The position numbers and the translations under genes are program-made. From the NCBI GenBank assembly GCA_910588505.1, contig CAJUPQ010000004.1, positions 15,810 through 79,809 on the forward strand: a DNA stretch of 64,000 nt. Reading direction: 5' to 3'. Position 1 is the stretch's first letter, and every line of letters starts with the position of its first letter. Shown here piece by piece: positions 51,776 to 58,500 of this stretch. The notes under the pieces were generated by a model. The model was not told the DNA's origin. It searched no databases and worked only from the letters and a program-made list of their open reading frames with translations. This DNA is from an uncultured Hungatella sp. (GTDB lineage Bacteria; Bacillota; Clostridia; Lachnospirales; Lachnospiraceae).

Positions 51776-53179
51776 ATGAAACTACGCAACATGAAATTCC
51801 TGGCCCTGCCCACCGCCATTGTCCTGAATCTGGCCCTCTGCGGCACCATGGCTTTTGGCGCTGTCACTACGCCTGACGAAGGCCCGGGAGCGCCGGAGCA
51901 CATTGCTTCCGGAACCCAGATCACCCAGGTAGAGGGATTTGACTGGGGACCAGGCGTTACCAAGACCATTCTCTCCCTGGACAAGACCGTCACCGCGGAG
52001 TCTGTTGCCGCGGCCAAGTTCTGTGCCATCGAGAACAAGCAGACCTACGACTATGAAGCATACGCAAAAGTTGCCAAGGAGGCGCCCTACACCCGCACCG
52101 AGGATCAGACCCACCGCATCATCACAGCGGCCTACACCTGCGACGCCAAGGGCAACCGGACAAACGACAGCTCCTCCCATATTGCTCTTGAACTGAGATG
52201 CACGCCAAGCGAAGGTTCGTCCTTCTACTTCAGTTCCGGCACATGGCAGAACTCCTGGTGCGAATTCTACAACCTTCAGGTTGATCTGATTGATGATGCC
52301 GCCCTCACCACAGAGGACGGGACAAAGATCACCCTTTTATCCGTAGATCCTGCCGTAAACTGGGCTGATTCCCTCATGCCGGATCTGGAAGGCATCGACC
52401 TGTCCGGAACCTTCACCAGCTCAAATGGCGACAAGTTAACTTACGCCTCCTACGCTCCGGCCAATGCCAGCGAAGCCAACAAGAGACCTCTGGTGATCTG
52501 GCTCCACGGCGCAGGGGAAGGCGGCGCTGATCCCAGGCTGGCGCTCCTTGGCAACAAGGTTACCGCTCTGACAGGGACCAATTTCCAGAACCGCATGGGC
52601 GGCGCCTTTGTGCTGACTCCCCAGGTTCCCGATTTCTGGATGACCTATGATGAGAACGGCTCCTGGCAGGACAACCCGGGCACGGACTCCATTCATCTGA
52701 CAGGCTTAAAGGAACTGATCGACGCGTATGTTGCCGCAAACCCGGCCATTGATAGAGACCGCATCATCATCGGCGGCTGCTCCAACGGCGGATACATGAC
52801 CATGGATATGATCCTCAACTATCCCGACTACTTTGCCGCCGCTTACCCCATCTGCGAGGCCTACAAAGACGCCTCCATCACAGACGCCCAGCTGCAGGCT
52901 ATTAAGAATGTACCTGTGTGGTTCGTATACGCCGAGAACGACGATACCGTTGACCCCACAGCCAACGCCGCTCCTACCATCAGCCGCTTAAGAGCTATGG
53001 GAGCCAATGTCCATGCCAGCGTCTTTGATGATGTTCACGACACCACCGGCCTGTACAAGGCTGAGGACGGCTCTGCCCACCAGTACTCCGGCCACTGGTC
53101 CTGGCTGTACTTCTTCAACGACGAGTGCGCCAGCGGAAATCTTCCCATGTGGACCTGGATGGCAGCTCAGAGCAAGTAA
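51776..53179 (+). CDS. Secreted alpha/beta-hydrolase (esterase/peptidase)
   Basis: 467 aa with a signal peptide (about 1-28, ending AFG). An N-terminal beta-rich domain of about 170 residues resembles the Ig-like part of some secreted esterases. The alpha/beta-hydrolase domain follows, with VIWLHGAGEGGADPRLALL, the nucleophile elbow GGCSNGGYMTMDM, an acidic residue in VYAENDDTVDP and the histidine in DDVHDTTGLY. The Ser-Asp-His triad is therefore complete. The type is PHB-depolymerase/feruloyl-esterase-like; the substrate is unknown. The start at 51776 follows AAGGGGGA. It is followed by two tandem structured repeats and a terminator. Confidence 0.88.
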   Translation: MKLRNMKFLALPTAIVLNLALCGTMAFGAVTTPDEGPGAPEHIASGTQITQVEGFDWGPGVTKTILSLDKTVTAESVAAAKFCAIENKQTYDYEAYAKVAKEAPYTRTEDQTHRIITAAYTCDAKGNRTNDSSSHIALELRCTPSEGSSFYFSSGTWQNSWCEFYNLQVDLIDDAALTTEDGTKITLLSVDPAVNWADSLMPDLEGIDLSGTFTSSNGDKLTYASYAPANASEANKRPLVIWLHGAGEGGADPRLALLGNKVTALTGTNFQNRMGGAFVLTPQVPDFWMTYDENGSWQDNPGTDSIHLTGLKELIDAYVAANPAIDRDRIIIGGCSNGGYMTMDMILNYPDYFAAAYPICEAYKDASITDAQLQAIKNVPVWFVYAENDDTVDPTANAAPTISRLRAMGANVHASVFDDVHDTTGLYKAEDGSAHQYSGHWSWLYFFNDECASGNLPMWTWMAAQSK

Positions 53180-53192
53180 ATCTGGCTTTTTA

Positions 53193-53290
53193 CACTTAAT
53201 CGGGCAGGGGAGTATTCTTCTCCCCTGCCTATGCGCCGGGTATCCGTCAGCGTAAGCTGACACTCTTCCTCCGGGCGCCCGTGTGCATAA
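53193..53290 (+). repeat. Structured repeat family 2, tandem unit 1
   Basis: Starts CGGGCAGGGGAGTATTCTTC, whose arms GGCAGGGGAG / CTCCCCTGCC form a hairpin. A second hairpin GTCAGCGTAAGCTGAC and the self-complementary CGGGCGCCCG follow, and the unit ends GTGTGCATAAT. Confidence 0.65.
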
Positions 53291-53376
53291 TCAGGCAGGG
53301 AAGACTTCCCCCCACTTACGCGCCGGGCGCCTGTCAGCTCTGGCTGACATATTTCCTCTGGGTACATGTGTGCATA
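53291..53376 (+). repeat. Structured repeat family 2, tandem unit 2
   Basis: Parallel in order to unit 1: AGGCAGGGAAGACTTCC, then CGCGCCGGGCGCCTGTCAG with hairpin GTCAGCTCTGGCTGAC, then TTTCCTCTGGGTA and the closing GTGTGCATAT. It differs from unit 1 at many positions but keeps both hairpins. Confidence 0.65.
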
Positions 53377-53378
53377 TA

Positions 53379-53420
53379 AAAAATGGCTTTGGAAGTTTTC
53401 GGACTCCCAAAGCCATTTTT
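53379..53420. terminator. Bidirectional terminator
   Basis: Perfect 14-base arms AAAAATGGCTTTGG (53379-53392) and CCAAAGCCATTTTT (53407-53420), between the esterase gene and the convergent CBS gene. Confidence 0.9.
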
Positions 53421-53444
53421 ATATTGTCTCAGACAAATCACCAT

Positions 53445-53864
53445 TCATACACTCTGCGCTTTCTTCCCCATCTGTCCATAGCAGTAGCGCATAATATCCT
53501 TTCTTGTGATGATCCCGATAAAGTTCTTCTGGTCGTCCACCACCGGGACGAAATTCTGGTTCAGGGCTTTCCCGAACATGTCTTCCATGGTGGCGTCTAT
53601 AGACACCGGGCAGTTGTCGGACCTTCTGGGAATAACGGCCACAGGCACATGCTCCGCCTCCTTAAGGCTTAGATCATACTCGTTTTTGATGCCCCACAGC
53701 ATATCCCCCTCTGTGATGGTGCCGATATATTTCCCCAGCCTGCTGATCATGGGGATCGCTGTGTACCGGTGATGCTCCATGATCTCCAGAGCCTGCCGCA
53801 GAGTCTGGTCATCATAGAGATAAGCCACTTCGCTTTTGGGGGTAAGAAAAAATAAGATGTTCAT
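53445..53864 (-). CDS. CBS-domain protein
   Basis: 139 aa consisting of two CBS repeats, a small ligand-sensing module that often binds adenosyl nucleotides. The first repeat spans about 10-62 (LRQALEIMEHHRYTAIPMIS, YIGTITEGDMLWG) and the second about 75-130 (NQNFVPVVDDQKNFIGIITR). No effector domain is attached, so it probably acts on a partner. An unusual leader with a long hairpin (53882-53938) precedes it. GAGGAG supports the ATG. Confidence 0.9.
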   Translation of the reverse strand: MNILFFLTPKSEVAYLYDDQTLRQALEIMEHHRYTAIPMISRLGKYIGTITEGDMLWGIKNEYDLSLKEAEHVPVAVIPRRSDNCPVSIDATMEDMFGKALNQNFVPVVDDQKNFIGIITRKDIMRYCYGQMGKKAQSV

Positions 53865-53881
53865 AAACAGTCTCCTCGTAT

Positions 53882-53938
53882 GTAGATCGGTAGTCTGCCG
53901 TTACGGAGACGCCCTTTTCGCGGCTCTCCGATCTCTAC
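53882..53938 (-). repeat. Hairpin in the leader of the CBS gene
   Basis: GTAGATCGG (53882-53890) faces CCGATCTCTAC (53928-53938), and an internal GAGAC / GTCTC-like pairing is possible. It would fold just before the ribosome site. No match to a known riboswitch core was recognised. Confidence 0.5.
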
Positions 53939-54016
53939 GGCAAGTAAAAGTATAACCCCTATCTCTGACCTGGCTGTGAACAAATTATTATTTTTTTCGA
54001 AATATGGAGCAAAAAA

Positions 54017-54069
54017 ATTGACTGGCATCGCGACTCCCCCGCCCTTTACTCACTCAACAATACACCTAA
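54017..54069 (-). repeat. Dispersed intergenic repeat family 1, copy D (5' part only)
   Basis: On the minus strand TTAGGTGTATTGTTGAGTGAG, as in copy B, then GGGCGGGGGAGTCGCGATGCCAGTCA. It breaks off into a run of T. It begins within the T-tract of the spoIIQ-like gene's terminator. Confidence 0.75.
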
Positions 54070-54093
54070 AAAAACCGGGCAACCTGCCCGGCT
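54068..54093 (-). terminator. Terminator of the spoIID-spoIIQ pair
   Basis: On the minus strand CCGGGC (54091-54086) pairs with GCCCGG (54080-54075), followed by seven T residues. Confidence 0.85.
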
Positions 54094-54102
54094 TTTCCAT
54101 TT

Positions 54103-54900
54103 CTACTCAAAATAATCCAACGGGTCAACCTTGCTCCCCTCATGCTCCAGCTGGAAGTATACATTACTCCCCTCCACGGAATAATACTTGGTAGGCTCGG
54201 CCACATACCCCATAACCTGTCCTGCTTCCAGGTACTCATTTTCCACCACCTGGATCTCTTTAAGCTGGCCGCAGGTAGCCAGATAATCATTGCCCAGGTC
54301 CAGGACCAGGAAATTGCCCAGCTCCTCATTGGCGCTGACCGCCACCACCTTGGCGTTGGCCGGAGCCACCACCGGCTGGCTCACCTCCGCCTGGATCACC
54401 ACCCCGGGATTCACCTGATACTGGTCCAGGGTCGGGAAATAGATGGTAGTGTCCATGCTGTAGTCCAGAAGCACGTTGCCCATAACAGGCCATGCCATAC
54501 GGCTCACATCGGAAAAATCCAGCACCAACGGAACCGCGTTCTCCACGCCTGAGTCCACCGGCGCTACCTGGGGCTCTGTCTTTTTGGTCGTGTCGCTCTT
54601 TTGTGTGTTGTCAGAAGCTTTGGCAACCTGAGTCGGTTCCTGGGCCCTGTTGTTTACATGGCTCTGGGTCTGCTCCCTTAAAGCATCCGCAGATCCGGCA
54701 ACCTGGGTAGGCTCCATAGCCTGGTTCTCCTGCGCGATCATTGCCCCCTGATTCTGCTCAATGTAGGGATTCTCCTCCCCGGGGGTATTTCCTCTTTGAA
54801 TGGTAACCACACCTGCCGCGGCAACAATAGTCAGCAGGCCCAACACCAGCATGACAAGGAATAGTTTGTCCTTGAACATTTGATTGAACTTCTCTTTCAC
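54103..54900 (-). CDS. SpoIIQ-like M23/LytM-domain protein
   Basis: 265 aa. It has one N-terminal membrane helix (LFLVMLVLGLLTIVAAAGVV, about 13-32), a Gln/Thr-rich linker and a LytM-fold domain from about 130 (DVSRMAWPVMGNVLLDYSMD, VVAPANAKVVAVSANEELGN, EAGQVMGYVAEPTKY, VYFQLEHEG). The zinc ligands of active M23 peptidases (HxxxD and HxH) are not intact, so it is probably a structural, non-catalytic version, as in clostridial and Bacillus SpoIIQ. It follows spoIID in the same direction. The expected role is in the engulfment channel between mother cell and forespore. Confidence 0.85.
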   Translation of the reverse strand: MKEKFNQMFKDKLFLVMLVLGLLTIVAAAGVVTIQRGNTPGEENPYIEQNQGAMIAQENQAMEPTQVAGSADALREQTQSHVNNRAQEPTQVAKASDNTQKSDTTKKTEPQVAPVDSGVENAVPLVLDFSDVSRMAWPVMGNVLLDYSMDTTIYFPTLDQYQVNPGVVIQAEVSQPVVAPANAKVVAVSANEELGNFLVLDLGNDYLATCGQLKEIQVVENEYLEAGQVMGYVAEPTKYYSVEGSNVYFQLEHEGSKVDPLDYFE

Positions 54901-54945
54901 CGTTTATCACCTCGGTACTATTCTTACCAATGGCGCCGAAGTTAT

Positions 54946-55884
54946 TCACGGTTCGGGAGAAATAATCTCAATATTTTTATAATAATATGCCAGGATCTCC
55001 TCTGCTTTCATTCCCCCCACGGCTTTCACGTGAGCGCCGTACTGGCTGAGCCCGTACCCATGGCCCCGTCCCCGGCACACCGCGCGCACGCCCTCCTCAT
55101 AGCCTTCCAGCGTGTAAGCCGCCGAGGGCAGTTCCAGAGCCTCCCTCACCGCCTCCCCGTCAAAGCTGTGGCTGCCGATCTGGATCTGGGTCACATACCC
55201 GGCCCCGTCCCTTTCGATGACCTGGATCGTGTCCGGGATCTGCTCTTTTCTCACATTATCCCCCTGGGGCATCCCTTTAACCAGCTCCAAAAATTCCTCC
55301 GCGGTCCACACCGTCATTGTCAGATAGCCCTCCATCTCCACGTCCTCCCCGGAGTCCGCGCCTGCCAGGTAAGGATGTCCCTCGTCCCCGTCCCGGGTAC
55401 GCCCGGCGCTGGCCCGGTGAAACATGGGCTCCACACACTGTCCCTCCCACACCATCACCTGACCCTTTGTCCCCTCCACAGCCCCTCTCACCTTCTCATA
55501 ATACTCCAGGAATCTGGGGCTTCCCCACATCTTCTCCATCTGCTCCTCCCCCATCCCCTCCAGATTAAGGTCGCTCTCCCGGATCTCCCTCTCATCCCCC
55601 ATCTGCCTGTACAGAAAGGTCCTGGCCACAATGGCCTGAGCCTTCAGCGCCTCCGGTTCATAGTCCGCCGGCATCTGTCTGGCCACCACGCCCACCAGGT
55701 ACTCCTCCCCGTCCACAAACCCCCGGCCCTCCAGATACACCCGCCTGCCGCTCTCCCACGCCTCTTCCCCAAAGCTTCCACCCCTTGTCCCTCCGCTCAT
55801 CCCATGGATCCCTCCGCTTGCCACAAGAGTAAACACATAGGGAAACAGCACTGCCACCGCACAGAACCACCAAAATCTACGCAT
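54946..55884 (-). CDS. spoIID: Stage II sporulation protein D
   Basis: 312 aa, membrane-anchored lytic transglycosylase needed for engulfment. It has an N-terminal signal anchor (WWFCAVAVLFPYVFTLVASG) and then the SpoIID domain: VYLEGRGFVDGEEYLVGVVA, ALKAQAIVARTFLYRQMG with the catalytic-type glutamate region just before it, PMFHRASAGRTRDG, and the closing CRGRGHGYGLSQYGAHV. The ATG comes directly after the T-tract of the glgP terminator, whose 3' arm contains the GAGGGGG ribosome site. It is followed by spoIIQ-like, the conserved clostridial pairing. Confidence 0.94.
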   Translation of the reverse strand: MRRFWWFCAVAVLFPYVFTLVASGGIHGMSGGTRGGSFGEEAWESGRRVYLEGRGFVDGEEYLVGVVARQMPADYEPEALKAQAIVARTFLYRQMGDEREIRESDLNLEGMGEEQMEKMWGSPRFLEYYEKVRGAVEGTKGQVMVWEGQCVEPMFHRASAGRTRDGDEGHPYLAGADSGEDVEMEGYLTMTVWTAEEFLELVKGMPQGDNVRKEQIPDTIQVIERDGAGYVTQIQIGSHSFDGEAVREALELPSAAYTLEGYEEGVRAVCRGRGHGYGLSQYGAHVKAVGGMKAEEILAYYYKNIEIISPEP

Positions 55885-55922
55885 AAAAAATCCCCCTCTT
55901 CATCTCATTCTATGAAGAGGGG
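55885..55922 (-). terminator. glgP terminator overlapping the spoIID ribosome site
   Basis: On the minus strand CCCCTCTTCAT (55922-55912) pairs perfectly with ATGAAGAGGGG (55903-55893), then ATTTTTT. The second arm is also the Shine-Dalgarno of spoIID, whose ATG (55884) directly follows the T-tract. Confidence 0.88.
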
Positions 55923-55940
55923 AATCCCATTATTAATGAT

Positions 55941-58460
55941 TTACACTTCCACAGTAATCTTGTCCAGATGCCACAGCTCATCCACATACTCCTGGATGGT
56001 CCGGTCAGAGCTGAACTTGCCGGAGCAGGCCACATTGAGCATAGCTGCCTTTGCCCACCACTTCTTATCCCGGTAAGCCGTGTCCACCTTTTTCTGGGCC
56101 TGGGCGTAAGACTCGCAGTCTTTCAGGATAAAGTACATATCCGCCTTGTCATTGCCGCTTCCGTTCAGCAGAGAATCGTAGATCTCCCTGAACAGGCCCG
56201 GATTCTCCGGAGAATAAAATCCGTTGATCAGCTGGTTTAAAACCTTGCGCACATTTTCATTGCTGTTGAAGATCTCCACAGGGTAATACCCGCCGTTCTT
56301 CTCATAGGCAATAACCTCGTCCGCGGAAAGTCCGAAGATAAAGGCGTTCTCCTCCCCTACCTCCTCCACGATCTCCACGTTGGCGCCGTCCATGGTTCCA
56401 AGAGTCAGGGCTCCGTTGAGCATAAACTTCATATTGCCCGTTCCGGAGGCCTCCTTGCTGGCTGTGGAGATCTGCTCGCTGACATCCGCGGCGGCGAAGA
56501 TGATCTCCGCGTTGCTCACCCGGTAATCCTCGATAAACACCACTTTCAGCTTGCCCTGGATCTCCTCGTCATGGTTTACCTTATCCGCCACGGCGTTGAT
56601 CAGCTTGATGGTAAGCTTTGCCCGGCGGTAGCCTGCGGCTGCCTTCGCGCCGAAGATAAAGGTTCTGGGAACCATATCCAGATTTGGGTTCTCCTTTAAC
56701 TGGTTGTAGAGATGCATCACATGGAGGATGTTCAAAAGCTGCCTCTTGTACTCATGAAGCCTCTTTACCTGCACATCAAACATGGACGTGGGGTCAACCT
56801 CAATGCCGTTATGCTCCTTAATATAGTCAGCCAGGCGCAGCTTGTTCTTGTACTTGATCTCCATAAATTCCTTCTGTGCCTGCTCGTCGTCCACATATTT
56901 TTTCAGGCCCGCAATCTGGGAAAGGTCGGTGATCCATGCATCGCTGCCAAGCTTTTCCGTCACCCAGTCAGCCAAAAGGGGATTGCCGTGGCGAAGGAAA
57001 CGCCTCTGGGTGATACCGTTGGTCTTGTTGTTAAACTTCTTTGGCATCATCTGATAAAACGCCTTCAGCTCCTGGTTCTTCAGGATCTCGGTATGGAGCC
57101 TTGCCACGCCGTTGACAGAGAAGCTTCCGGCAATGGCCAAATAAGCCATGCGCACTTTCCCGTCATAGAGAATAGCCATCTTCTCCACCATCTTCTCATC
57201 GCCGGGGTACTGGCGGCGGATCTCGATCTCAAAGCGGCGGTTGATCTCCTCCACGATCTGGTACACACGGGGGAGAAGCTTGGAGAATAAGTCAATGGGC
57301 CACTTCTCCAGAGCCTCGGCCATGATGGTATGGTTGGTGTAGGCACAGGTCTTGATGGTCACATCCCACGCCTCCTCCCAGGTCAGCCCCTCCTCGTCGA
57401 TGAGGATCCTCATCAGCTCCGGAACCGCAACCGTGGGATGGGTGTCATTTAACTGGAACACGTTCTTCTCGTAGAACTTGCGGATATCGTCGTGGTTTCT
57501 CTTGTACTTCTTAATAGCCCGCTGTACGCTGGCGGAGATGAAGAAATACTGCTGTTTCAGCCGCAGCTCCTTGCCCGCATAGTGGTTGTCATTGGGGTAG
57601 AGCACCTCGCAGATGTTCTTGGCTAAGTTCTCCTGCTCCACTGCCTTCTGGTAGTCGCCCTTGTCAAAGCTGTCCAGGCTGAAGGTGTTAATAGGCTTGG
57701 CATCCCAGATCCTTAAGGTATTCACCACCTTGTTGCCGTATCCCACAACAGGCATATCATAGGGAATAGCCATAACGGACTGGTAATCCTCCTGGATATA
57801 CTCCTCCTTGCCGCCCTCCCAGTTGACCCGCACCCGGCCGCCGAATTTCACCTCGGTGGCATACTCGGACCGGCGGATCTCAAAGGGGTTGCCGTCCTTT
57901 AACCATTCGTCCGGAACCTCGATCTGATACCCGTCCTCGATCTTCTGTTTGAACATGCCGTAATGATAGCGGATGCCGCAGCCGTAAGCCGGATACCCCA
58001 GAGTTGCCAGAGAGTCCAGAAAACAGGCTGCCAGACGGCCCAGGCCGCCGTTGCCAAGGGCCGGATCCGGCTCCTGATCCTCTAAAAGGTTCAGATCCAG
58101 GCCCATCTCCTCCAGAATCTCCCGCACCTCCTTGTCCGCACAGAGGTTGATGATGTTGTTGCCAAGGGCCCTGCCCATGAGGAACTCCATGGACAGATAG
58201 TAAACCGTCTTGGCGTCCTCCTTGTCCATCTCCTTCTGTGTGGCGATCCAGCGGTCCATGATAAAGTCTTTCACCGCATAGGACACAGCCTGGAACAGCT
58301 CCTGAGATGTGGCGTCCTCCAGCCTTTTGCGGTACATATTTTTAATGTTGTAGATGATGGTGTCCTTAAATTCCTCTTTGTCAAATCTGCCCTTTGCGTC
58401 CGCCCCGTCCATACTCTGGGACTGAACGCTCTTGGACTTAACCGTTTCTTCTGTCTTCAT
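55941..58460 (-). CDS. glgP: Glycogen/alpha-glucan phosphorylase
   Basis: 839 aa from the ATG at 58460, close to the usual 810-840. It releases glucose-1-phosphate from glycogen. Family features: DPALGNGGLGRLAACFLDSL, YGMFKQKIEDGYQIEVPDEW, FQLNDTHPTVAVPELMRIL, VKRLHEYKRQLLNILHVMHL and the PLP-lysine site EASGTGNMKFMLNG. About 30 Ser/Lys/Glu-rich residues precede the catalytic fold. AAAGGAG lies 12 bases before the ATG. In this sequence the frame is also continuous with ileS upstream, so the same codons form the C-terminal half of a 1,960-codon frame. The site at 58460 is taken as the genuine start. Confidence 0.92.
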   Translation of the reverse strand: MKTEETVKSKSVQSQSMDGADAKGRFDKEEFKDTIIYNIKNMYRKRLEDATSQELFQAVSYAVKDFIMDRWIATQKEMDKEDAKTVYYLSMEFLMGRALGNNIINLCADKEVREILEEMGLDLNLLEDQEPDPALGNGGLGRLAACFLDSLATLGYPAYGCGIRYHYGMFKQKIEDGYQIEVPDEWLKDGNPFEIRRSEYATEVKFGGRVRVNWEGGKEEYIQEDYQSVMAIPYDMPVVGYGNKVVNTLRIWDAKPINTFSLDSFDKGDYQKAVEQENLAKNICEVLYPNDNHYAGKELRLKQQYFFISASVQRAIKKYKRNHDDIRKFYEKNVFQLNDTHPTVAVPELMRILIDEEGLTWEEAWDVTIKTCAYTNHTIMAEALEKWPIDLFSKLLPRVYQIVEEINRRFEIEIRRQYPGDEKMVEKMAILYDGKVRMAYLAIAGSFSVNGVARLHTEILKNQELKAFYQMMPKKFNNKTNGITQRRFLRHGNPLLADWVTEKLGSDAWITDLSQIAGLKKYVDDEQAQKEFMEIKYKNKLRLADYIKEHNGIEVDPTSMFDVQVKRLHEYKRQLLNILHVMHLYNQLKENPNLDMVPRTFIFGAKAAAGYRRAKLTIKLINAVADKVNHDEEIQGKLKVVFIEDYRVSNAEIIFAAADVSEQISTASKEASGTGNMKFMLNGALTLGTMDGANVEIVEEVGEENAFIFGLSADEVIAYEKNGGYYPVEIFNSNENVRKVLNQLINGFYSPENPGLFREIYDSLLNGSGNDKADMYFILKDCESYAQAQKKVDTAYRDKKWWAKAAMLNVACSGKFSSDRTIQEYVDELWHLDKITVEV

Positions 58461-58485
58461 GACTGGCTTACTCTCCTTTGTGTGG

Positions 58486-58500
58486 TCATTATTTTTTTTT
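58486..58500 (-). other. A9 homopolymer at the ileS-glgP junction
   Basis: On the minus strand GGCGT is followed by nine A residues (58500-58492) and then TAATGA. With nine A residues the reading frame passes through as VKKNND and on into glgP. With ten it reads VKKK followed by tandem stops TAA (58491-58489) and TGA (58488-58486). The run therefore decides whether IleRS and GlgP are one protein or two. Confidence 0.9.

Noticed and set aside
53193..53376. CRISPR-like array from the tandem repeat
   Set aside because: Only two units, about 90 bp each, no constant short repeat with unique spacers and no cas genes.
54880..56076. Plus-strand frame of 398 codons opposite spoIID
   Set aside because: Antisense shadow crossing the spoIID gene, the glgP terminator and the glgP end.
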